Shown: one piece after another, positions 45,287 through 53,075 of the stretch
Layout of the letters: the number at the start of each line of letters is the position of its first letter
How positions within the stretch are numbered: position 1 is the first letter of the stretch
NCBI GenBank assembly: GCA_009694725.1
Contig: SICV01000005.1
Coordinates: forward strand, 1 to 60,485
Reading direction: 5' to 3'
Origin: Candidatus Pacearchaeota archaeon
GTDB lineage: Archaea > Nanobdellota > Nanobdellia > Pacearchaeales > GW2011-AR1
DNA: 60,485 bases
Notes under the pieces: model-generated
Told to the model about the DNA's origin: nothing
The model's input: the letters and a program-made list of their open reading frames with translations, nothing else
Database searches by the model: none
Position numbers and translations under genes: made by a program

Positions 45287-46087
45287 ATGAAACCATCAGA
45301 ACTCACTCCATTCCTCTATGACTTCTACGACCGAGAAGCACGAGTGATGCCCTGGCGAAGTAATCCTTCACCGTATGGCGTATTGGTCTCCGAAATCATG
45401 CTCCAACAGACTCAAGTCCCGCGGGTGATCGAAAAATACAACGAGTTCATGGAAACCTTTCCCACAATTCAATCACTTGCTGAAGCTCCAACAGATCAAC
45501 TCTTGAAAGTCTGGCAAGGCCTCGGATACAATCGCCGAGCATTGAATCTCCGCAAAGCAGCACAAGCTATCATCGCACAGCACAACGGAAAACTCCCTGA
45601 AACGCTTGAAGAACTCGATGCCCTTCCAGGCATTGGACCGGCAACCGCTGCCTCCATCTCTGCATTCGGGTTCAATAAGTCGGTCTTCTTCATTGAAACA
45701 AATGTGCGCTCGGTCTTCATTCATTTTTTCTTCAAAGGAACAGAAGAGGTCTCAGATGCGGAGATTCTTCCCCTTGTTGAGCAAGCCTTAGACAGAACAA
45801 ATAGTCGAAAATGGTACTCAGCTATCATGGATTATGGTACCGTGCTCAAGAAACAAGTCGTTAATCCGAGCAGAAAGAGCACACATTACACCAAGCAATC
45901 AAAGTTTGAAGGGTCTGAACGTCAATTGCGGGGGAAAATTCTCAAATTGCTTACCACTACACCTATGCTCTCAGTACAGAAACTTAAAGAGGAATTAGGA
46001 GATAATAGAATTCATGAAGTTATTAAGCAATTAACAGATGAGGAGTTTATTGTACAAGAGAAAGGCGTAATCAAACTTAAAAGTTAA
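45287..46087 (+). CDS. MutY-like HhH-GPD DNA glycosylase lacking an Fe-S cluster, with C-terminal wHTH-like tail
   Basis: MPWRSNPSPYGVLVSEIMLQQTQVPRVIEKY, LPGIGPATAASISAFGF; no Cys cluster after the GPD region. Confidence 0.85.
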   Translation: MKPSELTPFLYDFYDREARVMPWRSNPSPYGVLVSEIMLQQTQVPRVIEKYNEFMETFPTIQSLAEAPTDQLLKVWQGLGYNRRALNLRKAAQAIIAQHNGKLPETLEELDALPGIGPATAASISAFGFNKSVFFIETNVRSVFIHFFFKGTEEVSDAEILPLVEQALDRTNSRKWYSAIMDYGTVLKKQVVNPSRKSTHYTKQSKFEGSERQLRGKILKLLTTTPMLSVQKLKEELGDNRIHEVIKQLTDEEFIVQEKGVIKLKS

Positions 46088-46134
46088 AGAGCTTCAGCAG
46101 TTGCAAGAGTAGCAAGGGGAACATGCTTACTTGC

Positions 46135-46284
46135 TTACAAGATTTCAATGCCTATAGCTCGTCCATCTGCATCAAGATCTATGTTGAAAGTATTGCTTAA
46201 AGAAACAGTCTTTGCAACACGTTGAGACTTTTCAGTAACATAAATGTATGCAGCATCTGCTTCCTTATCGAACGTTATCTTCAT
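46135..46284 (-). CDS. DUF2283 family protein (49 aa)
   Basis: MKITFDKEADAAYIYVTEKSQRVAKTVSLSNTFNIDLDADGRAIGIEIL; not in the supplied track (short). Confidence 0.85.
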   Translation of the reverse strand: MKITFDKEADAAYIYVTEKSQRVAKTVSLSNTFNIDLDADGRAIGIEIL

Positions 46285-46412
46285 GACTTGTCCATAACGG
46301 TGAGAATCGTTATAAATGTGTCCTTTACTATCTCCACAATTTTAAGAGAACGAAGACCAATCTTTTTATGAAATTCTGTAATGCCTTCGTGAGTAAGTGT
46401 ATAATCGGGCAA
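46281..46412 (-). CDS. Possible 43-aa protein coupled to DUF2283 (MPDYTLTHEGITEFHKKIGLRSLKIVEIVKDTFITILTVMDKS; TTG start)
   Basis: ATGA overlap with the DUF2283 start. Confidence 0.3.
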   Translation of the reverse strand: MPDYTLTHEGITEFHKKIGLRSLKIVEIVKDTFITILTVMDKS

Positions 46413-46510
46413 ATGAATGCTGGCCTCTATCTCTTAGTCTCATCCGCTGAGAAGCATGTACGGTAAAGATAAGTCTCACTCAAGTAATCATTCATTCGTA
46501 TTTATAGAAG

Positions 46511-47404
46511 TTACGTTAAAATTCTTTCTTTTCCCATATTCCGTGTCTGCATCTCTACAAAACAGGCTTTCGAGCAACACCCCCCATGGGTCTGCTCACA
46601 ATCAATGCACACTACACAATACGCATCACAGGTAAGATGGCTACAATTACGATATAAATCGCAGGGCCGTGTACATAGTTCACATACGGTTAAAGGTTTG
46701 TTTTCAGTATTCACATTCGAAACCATTCTCCGATCAAAGACAAAACACGTTCCTTCCCAAACAGTGTCTGGGTGCGCTTTACCAAAGGTGAGAATCCCTC
46801 CCTCAATTTGGGAAACGTCTGCAAAACCATTTTCTTTCAAATACGCACTTGCTTTTTCACATCGAATACCTCCCGTACAATACATCACTACTTTTTTGTT
46901 TTTATAAGGTGCAAGTTCTTTGAGGGCAATCTTGGGAAAATCACGGAACGTTTTCATCGGCAACGTCACCGCATTCTTGAATTTTCCCACGCGCCATTCA
47001 TAGTCATTCCGGGCATCAACCACCACCACATCTTGCCCCGTTTCATATAAATGTAGAAATTCCTCTGGCTTCAGGTGGGTTCCTGCATTCGTCATATCGA
47101 CATCTGCACCCATGTTCAAAATAACGGGCTTCACTTTCACCACCATTTTCTTGAACGGATGACTCACCCCGATATCTTCCTTAAACGGCATACCTGCAAA
47201 CCGCGGATCAGCATGTACGGCCTGTTTATATGCTTCAATTTGTTCTTTCATTCCACTCACCGAACCATTCATCCCTTCTGAAGCGATCAGAATACGCCCC
47301 CGTAATCCTATCTGGTTACAAAGTGCAAGATGTTCTTTGGTAAATCGGGCAGGGTTATCCAACTGCACATACCGGTAATACAATAAGATGTGGATAGGTT
47401 CCAT
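46511..47404 (-). CDS. trhO: Rhodanese-like tRNA uridine hydroxylase (TrhO/YceA, UPF0176)
   Basis: GRILIASEGMNGSVSG, VVVDARNDYEWRVGKFKNA, VMYCTGGIRCEKASAYL; Cys-rich C-terminus. Confidence 0.9.
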   Translation of the reverse strand: MEPIHILLYYRYVQLDNPARFTKEHLALCNQIGLRGRILIASEGMNGSVSGMKEQIEAYKQAVHADPRFAGMPFKEDIGVSHPFKKMVVKVKPVILNMGADVDMTNAGTHLKPEEFLHLYETGQDVVVVDARNDYEWRVGKFKNAVTLPMKTFRDFPKIALKELAPYKNKKVVMYCTGGIRCEKASAYLKENGFADVSQIEGGILTFGKAHPDTVWEGTCFVFDRRMVSNVNTENKPLTVCELCTRPCDLYRNCSHLTCDAYCVVCIDCEQTHGGCCSKACFVEMQTRNMGKERILT

Positions 47405-47450
47405 AGAAAGAAGGGTTCAAAATCCCTTATAAAACTAATGACTGAGGAGG

Positions 47451-47993
47451 TTATTTCTTCTTCCCATACGTCTTCTGATAGAGTGCCTGAGCAAGTTCAA
47501 CATCCTTCCACGCAGCACCCCGAGGCAAGAATTCCATGATCTGGCACTGTTTTCCTTCCAATTGCTTATAGTTCTCAAAAAAATGCTTTAATTCTTCCAA
47601 GAAGTGCTTCGGAATATCAGTCAGATCTTGATATTCAGTGTAGCGCGGATCAGCATCATATACTGCAATAATTTTATCATCTTTCTCCCCATTGTCAATC
47701 ATACGAGCAACACCTATCACTCGGGCTTCAACAAGCGTTAAAGGATAGGCGACCGAGCGAGTTGTAATAATAATGATATCTAAAGGGTCCCCGTCTTCCC
47801 ATAATGTTTGAGGTACGAACCCATAATCACCGGGATAATGCACTGCAGAAAACAAAAAACGATCAAGTTTTATGAGCCCACTCTCTTTATCTAACTCATA
47901 TTTCAATTTAGAGTCCTTCGGAATTTCAATAATTGCGTTCACAACGTGAGGGGCCTTTATTCCAACGGGAACTTCATGCCATACATTTACCAT
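47451..47993 (-). CDS. ppa: Inorganic pyrophosphatase
   Basis: VNAIIEIPKDSKLKYELDKESGLIKLDRFLFSAVHYPGDYGFVPQTLWEDGDPLDIIIIT. Confidence 0.96.
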   Translation of the reverse strand: MVNVWHEVPVGIKAPHVVNAIIEIPKDSKLKYELDKESGLIKLDRFLFSAVHYPGDYGFVPQTLWEDGDPLDIIIITTRSVAYPLTLVEARVIGVARMIDNGEKDDKIIAVYDADPRYTEYQDLTDIPKHFLEELKHFFENYKQLEGKQCQIMEFLPRGAAWKDVELAQALYQKTYGKKK

Positions 47994-48046
47994 GGGACTT
48001 CCAGCAACACGAGATCCCTTTTAAAGCTTCAGTACCTCTTGAGAGT

Positions 48047-48349
48047 GTGAAATCATCCCTTTTCCAACACGTCTATTCCCTTATGAGTCAAATACCTGGA
48101 GGGAAAGTCACCACTTACAAAACGCTCGCTCAGGCATGTAACCCTAAAGCATACCGCGCTATTGGCCACATCTGCAAGCGTAACCCTCATGCCCCTCACA
48201 TCCCCTGTTATCGCGTTATCAAAAGCAATGGTGAACTCGGAGGATATGCCTTCGGTATCCAAAAGAAAACGCAACTATTACAAAAAGAAGGTATTAAAAT
48301 GGTAAAAGGAAAAATTAAGCTCATAAAGTATCATTATACGTTTTTATAA
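48047..48349 (+). CDS. Methylated-DNA-protein cysteine methyltransferase / ATL family
   Basis: SLMSQIPGGKVTTYKTLAQACNPKAYRAIGHICKRNPHAPHIPCYRVIKSNGELGGYAFG; GTG start chosen (the ORF-track start overlaps ppa). Confidence 0.85.
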   Translation: MKSSLFQHVYSLMSQIPGGKVTTYKTLAQACNPKAYRAIGHICKRNPHAPHIPCYRVIKSNGELGGYAFGIQKKTQLLQKEGIKMVKGKIKLIKYHYTFL

Positions 48350-48376
48350 AAAAAGTAGGACATATAGTTTGGAGTA

Positions 48377-48592
48377 TTATTCGCGCCCCACTAATCCCAG
48401 ACTCGCCCCTTCCGTTAGGACAACAATCTCGGAATTGTAGTAGTTACAAAGACGATATCTCCCCGTACTACACGTAAACTGGACTGTAGATTCAGGCACT
48501 TCTTTACCTGACTTTACTGCACAACAAAACGGGCGAGACTTGTCAAAAACAAAATGATATTCCAGGAAAGGGCAGGCAGACGGACCCATCAT
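48377..48592 (-). CDS. Cys-rich small hypothetical protein (71 aa)
   Basis: CPFLEYHF...FCCAVKSG...FTCSTGRYRLCNYY; ATGA overlap with the upstream ORF. Confidence 0.5.
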   Translation of the reverse strand: MMGPSACPFLEYHFVFDKSRPFCCAVKSGKEVPESTVQFTCSTGRYRLCNYYNSEIVVLTEGASLGLVGRE

Positions 48593-48879
48593 GAAAGGGA
48601 TAGCCTCCGTTCAGCAAAAAGAGGGCGCACACGATAACCTGTAGGAGTAAGGCAGTGAGTTCTAACATCGCGCACATCTGGCATGTACCTCTCCCTAATA
48701 TCAGCCCGACAAATCAGTTCTCCAACAGCAATTGTTTCCAAAAGCTGGCAATTAGTACATATTTGGGTACGATCTAAACGCTTCTGTTGTACATACTGTG
48801 CAACATGAGGCGGAAGTCCAAAAAGTGCATCCAAAAATTCAGGGGGAATCGAAAAAATAAAGCTCATACCGAAAACCAC
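48589..48879 (-). CDS. Hypothetical protein with CTNC motif (96 aa)
   Basis: Intact ORF coupled to 48377-48592. Confidence 0.45.
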   Translation of the reverse strand: MVFGMSFIFSIPPEFLDALFGLPPHVAQYVQQKRLDRTQICTNCQLLETIAVGELICRADIRERYMPDVRDVRTHCLTPTGYRVRPLFAERRLSLS

Positions 48880-48903
48880 AAAAAAGGGTATAAAAAGCTA
48901 TTC

Positions 48904-49335
48904 TTAGGCTAGCGCAAGTAATACTTTTGCCGCAGCGCTCAAAGCCACAAGATCATAAGCGGTTAAGAGAATAAACAACTTCACAGGCTTTCCTTCCCCT
49001 AATACTTTCCCTAATTGCAAGGGCATCATAAAACCGAGCCAGAGCCAAAAAACAACCGTTACTCCTTCCATAAAGGTAGTAGCATCAGCATAGGCAAGAA
49101 AATGAGAAAGAATAGTGGCAGTCAGTACATTTACGATGACTGACGTAAGAATAATGACGCTCATCCTCGCCCCACCCACATTCGCTTTTTTCACTCCCGC
49201 AAGTTTCATCCACATTTTCCCAAACAACGGGCCATACCACACCCATCCAATCATTTGCATAGCGACCATTGCCACCAACGTATGCCAGAAAACTACGGTC
49301 ACCTCGGGAAATGCCATATCTCCTTTAGCGCTCAC
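48904..49335 (-). CDS. DUF1761-like membrane protein
   Basis: AMVAMQMIGWVWYGPLFGKMWMKLAGVKK and 4 TM helices. Confidence 0.75.
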   Translation of the reverse strand: MSAKGDMAFPEVTVVFWHTLVAMVAMQMIGWVWYGPLFGKMWMKLAGVKKANVGGARMSVIILTSVIVNVLTATILSHFLAYADATTFMEGVTVVFWLWLGFMMPLQLGKVLGEGKPVKLFILLTAYDLVALSAAAKVLLALA

Positions 49336-49377
49336 GATTATATAAAGGTTTTTATAGGGAAGAAAGAAGAAAAAAAT

Positions 49378-49725
49378 ATGAAACGAATGCCTTCAACACA
49401 AGCACTTGCACGAGAATTAAACACCACGCCACCCGGGGAAATCTATCATCTAATGGGAAGGGTCTCGGTTAACTCCCTCATGCAAACCACTGCACCCAGC
49501 ATCTATTGGGCAGACGGGGCATTAATGCTTACTGCAGATACAAGTCATCGCTGGACAGTAACCTATCAAAATCACCTTCCAGAAACGGGGCTCTATTTTG
49601 AAACTAATGGACATTTTGAATGTGCTACTCAAAAAGGGAAAGGCGAGCATATACGTGTTGAACTCGGCGGATCATTGGAAGGACAGGTACTCACATTCAC
49701 CCCAAAGGGCGATTGTTTTGTGTAA
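49378..49725 (+). CDS. Hypothetical protein (115 aa)
   Basis: ATG with TATA-like tatataaa upstream; the longer ORF in the track overlaps the divergent gene. Confidence 0.5.
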   Translation: MKRMPSTQALARELNTTPPGEIYHLMGRVSVNSLMQTTAPSIYWADGALMLTADTSHRWTVTYQNHLPETGLYFETNGHFECATQKGKGEHIRVELGGSLEGQVLTFTPKGDCFV

Positions 49726-49830
49726 TTCTGACGAGTAAATAATGTAATAACAAACGAGGGCGCATTACAAAAAATAAGTATCTCGTACCTTATCTAATAT
49801 TAACTAACCTATTTTGAAATCATAAAAAAA

Positions 49831-50124
49831 TTACTTCTTTTTTGTACATTCACTAGCTTGCAAAACCTGTGAGTTATAGGCTAAAAGAACCATACACACA
49901 ACCACAACCCAGCTTGCCCAGAAAGGAACTGCAAACCCGGCAATTATTGCAGGGGAACCCATAAACGCACGAATAAGATGGGCAAGCCCAATAAAGACAA
50001 ACAAAAACCAGGTTACCGAAAGATAAGTCTTGAGACTAAAGCACAAAGGTATCTGAGGGGCGGAAGTATATAAATCTGGCCTTCTCAAGAAAACTATGTA
50101 TCTCTCACTCTTAGTCATCAACAT
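49831..50124 (-). CDS. Small membrane protein (97 aa)
   Basis: Two hydrophobic helices. Confidence 0.45.
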   Translation of the reverse strand: MLMTKSERYIVFLRRPDLYTSAPQIPLCFSLKTYLSVTWFLFVFIGLAHLIRAFMGSPAIIAGFAVPFWASWVVVVCMVLLAYNSQVLQASECTKKK

Positions 50125-50722
50125 TCAGCGAATCAACTACAACACTGTTTCTCTGAAAACAACCAGGCCTACAGGATTCTCATTTGTCCCGGGACATTCA
50201 TGTCTTTTACACCTACCCGGAACAGAACAACATACTGCCAGGGCATTCACCTTTATCTCAACAAATCAAGACCCCCATCTTGAATTTCTCATTAAAAAAT
50301 CAGCAGATCCTAAAAGTATTACTCATCTCTTCATGACCGCGAAACCAAACGACGTACTTACGCTAACGGGCCTCTTTGGCACCCATCGTTCCACCGGTCC
50401 CGGCACGTTCATCGCTGCAGGCATCGGCATCGCCCCTTTTCTGGCGATTGCTCGCTCACATCCAGACCTAGCGAAAGAAAGCACAGTAGTGTGGTCACTC
50501 AAACAAGCCACGGATATCATCTACGAACTCGAACTCAGACAACGATTCAAGGACGTTATCATCACCCTCACGCAAGAAACACATCCAACCTATCAGCACG
50601 GAAGAATAACCAAAGAACTCCTTACTGCTGTCCCCTTACATACTATACAAACCTGCGGAAGTTATGAGTTTAATAAGGAAATGAATCTTCTTATTGCTAA
50701 ACTAAATCAAAAATTGCAGTAA
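50096..50722 (+). CDS. Ferredoxin-NADP reductase-like FAD/NAD-binding protein
   Basis: FVPGHSCLLHLPG, RAFTFIST, GTFIAAGIGIAPFLAIARS. Confidence 0.7.
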   Translation: MYLSLLVINIQRINYNTVSLKTTRPTGFSFVPGHSCLLHLPGTEQHTARAFTFISTNQDPHLEFLIKKSADPKSITHLFMTAKPNDVLTLTGLFGTHRSTGPGTFIAAGIGIAPFLAIARSHPDLAKESTVVWSLKQATDIIYELELRQRFKDVIITLTQETHPTYQHGRITKELLTAVPLHTIQTCGSYEFNKEMNLLIAKLNQKLQ

Positions 50723-51782
50723 CATTTTTATCAACGCCCAGGATCATATAACAAGTGCCGTTACCCGAACATGGTGCGCCCCAACTAGTCTGTTGAGACC
50801 AGCCTATAAACGTTGACCCCGGAGCAGGAGCAGCACTAAGATCTGCAGCAGTATATTCTACGAATGAAGCTGAACAAATAGAACCACAATCGATAACTCT
50901 ATTAGCAATTAAGTTAGTTACTGTACCTGTTCCCGTGCCTTGTTTAAAGACTTGCAAAGTGACTGTTCTCGTTTGATTTTGTTGAGTTTGTGAAGAAGAA
51001 CAAGGGAAAGATTCAGAAGGCTTAATTTGTTGAGTGCCACAAGAATTACTTTCAGTACATATACGAGCTTGAAAATTGTTTTGACATACACTCCAGTCAG
51101 TACAAACCCAATTTTCCAAGCAGGTTTGTTGAAATGAGGTAGAATTTTCAGAAGAAAAAGAATCGCTAGTGGGGGGAGCTAATGAATCAGAAGGGGGTAA
51201 TTCAGAAGTGGCTTCAAGGGAAGTAATCTGAGAAGAGAGAGTTATTTCTTGCCAACCTTGGTGCTCGCACACGATATCGGATTCCACATCGGTACCAATG
51301 CTGAAGTTTCCAGCTTGTAATGAGAGAAACATCTGTGCAAGTGCTTCTAGAGAATAATAACAGGTATTATTGAGTCCACGCATAAGTGCATCTACTTCAA
51401 GATTGCGAGCAATTATTTCTGGAGGAATTTCGGAATAAAAAGCCCGTGAAGAATTGAGAAGTTCAGTATACATAATACATGTTGTACCGTTCATCCCTTT
51501 CAATTCATAGAGTGAAGTAGAAGTCTGATTAAAATTAAAAATAGTCATGTCGATAGTAGTCGTATACACTAAACGAGCAGGTGCACACGTCTCTACTGCT
51601 TTCATAAAGCCTTCCAAATCAGAACCATACTCTTTGAGAGATACATTTTCTCGAGACATCAAAGAAAAAGCAATGATAAGACTAACAACCAAAAGTATTC
51701 CGACTCCTCCTAAAATGTACACCCATAATTTAAATGAAGAACTTGTTTCCTCTGAAGGAACTATGGGGGAAGATTCATCCAT
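50697..51782 (-). CDS. Membrane-anchored surface protein with TSP1-like and divergent InlB-like repeats
   Basis: TM near N-term; CLENWVCTDWSVCQNNFQARICTES; VFKQGTGTGTVTN...CSASFVEYTAADLSAAPAPGSTFIGWS...VDKNVTAIF. Confidence 0.65.
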   Translation of the reverse strand: MDESSPIVPSEETSSSFKLWVYILGGVGILLVVSLIIAFSLMSRENVSLKEYGSDLEGFMKAVETCAPARLVYTTTIDMTIFNFNQTSTSLYELKGMNGTTCIMYTELLNSSRAFYSEIPPEIIARNLEVDALMRGLNNTCYYSLEALAQMFLSLQAGNFSIGTDVESDIVCEHQGWQEITLSSQITSLEATSELPPSDSLAPPTSDSFSSENSTSFQQTCLENWVCTDWSVCQNNFQARICTESNSCGTQQIKPSESFPCSSSQTQQNQTRTVTLQVFKQGTGTGTVTNLIANRVIDCGSICSASFVEYTAADLSAAPAPGSTFIGWSQQTSWGAPCSGNGTCYMILGVDKNVTAIFDLV

Positions 51783-51783
51783 A

Positions 51784-52476
51784 TTAATTATGTTTCTTAC
51801 CCATCAATCGTAACAAGCTCAAGAACAAGTTGATGAAGTCAAGGTACAAAGTAAGCGCACCCATAATTGCTTCTTTATGATCTTCATCAGTTCCTTCATT
51901 CCCCAGAATATTCATTTGTTTAATCTTTTGAATATCATATGCAGTCAATCCCGTGAAGATAAGCACGCCTAAGACTGAAATAATCAAATCAAGCGTACTA
52001 TTCCCTAAAAAGAGATTCACAATCGAAGCAATAATAATCCCTATCAACCCAAAGAACAAAATAATCCCAATGCGGGACAAATCGGCCTTGGTAACCCACC
52101 CATAAAATGCCATTCCTCCAAAGATACCTGCGGAGACCACGAACGTGAGGAAAATCGAACTAATAGAATACACAAGCAAAATAACGGATAACGTTAACCC
52201 GGTTAAAAGGGCATAGCCCAGGAATAAGAACGTTGCGGTCAAGGCAGACACTCGTTTCACCGCTAACACAAGCACAAATACTAACAGCAATTCAATAATG
52301 ATCAATGCATAAAATAACCAGGTACCTAAAATAGCATTTGCAAGCGTTTTATTAGTCGCAACGACGAACGCAGCAACCGCACTAACCAGCATCCCCAAGA
52401 ACATCCACATGAATACTTTCTGCATATACCGTTGGGTTTCACTTCCTTCGTGCGAACGAATAACTTTTTGCTTCAT
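51784..52476 (-). CDS. Bax inhibitor-1 (YccA/BI-1) family membrane protein
   Basis: FLGYALLTGLTLSVILLVYS, GLTAYDIQKIKQM, ALTLYLDFINLFLSLLRLMG. Confidence 0.93.
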   Translation of the reverse strand: MKQKVIRSHEGSETQRYMQKVFMWMFLGMLVSAVAAFVVATNKTLANAILGTWLFYALIIIELLLVFVLVLAVKRVSALTATFLFLGYALLTGLTLSVILLVYSISSIFLTFVVSAGIFGGMAFYGWVTKADLSRIGIILFFGLIGIIIASIVNLFLGNSTLDLIISVLGVLIFTGLTAYDIQKIKQMNILGNEGTDEDHKEAIMGALTLYLDFINLFLSLLRLMGKKHN

Positions 52477-52702
52477 ATTCTTGTTGATTCTTTCTTTCTT
52501 TAAAAGTTTTATGTATGTTGCTTGCGAAGCACAACATATATAAACAAGTTCATCATCCCCATACTATGGAAAGAGGACAGACACAGCATTCTATCTGGAT
52601 GAATAATACTAGTTACGCTGCAGTCAAAACAGTCCTCTTTACCCCCCGTTCCTGCAACTAATCGGATACATTCCGGTTGTTCTGCAGGTTCAAAGACTTC
52701 TT

Positions 52703-53050
52703 ATGAAACTTCACACTTCTCCCCCACGTCCTGGAACACAGCCGGCCACTGCCTTACATGCGAAGCTTATTGCTCAGCAGTTACAAGCGCAACGAAAGGG
52801 TTTGCTCATTCCTGACACGCTCGTACAAGAAGTACTCACCTATGCACGCAGAAATGCGCATGCATTTGCTCCTCGAGCCCTACACACGTGTTGCCCTGCC
52901 TGTTTGAAAGCACACGCATATGTCCAAGCGATGAAACATAATCTCTCAGATGAAACACAAAACATTGTGCTCAAAGTATTTCCCGGAGTAATCGGACATG
53001 AGGGATATTATACTGACGAAGAAACATTAATACCAGTACCTGAGTTCTAG
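52703..53050 (+). CDS. Hypothetical protein (115 aa)
   Basis: Intact ORF; CCPAC motif. Confidence 0.45.
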   Translation: MKLHTSPPRPGTQPATALHAKLIAQQLQAQRKGLLIPDTLVQEVLTYARRNAHAFAPRALHTCCPACLKAHAYVQAMKHNLSDETQNIVLKVFPGVIGHEGYYTDEETLIPVPEF

Positions 53051-53075
53051 AAAGTGAAGTATCAGAGGTTTTCAC

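Noticed and set aside
47933-48046. N-terminal extension of the MGMT-like ORF
   Set aside because: Overlaps the ppa 5' end and lacks MGMT similarity; GTG at 48047 fits better.
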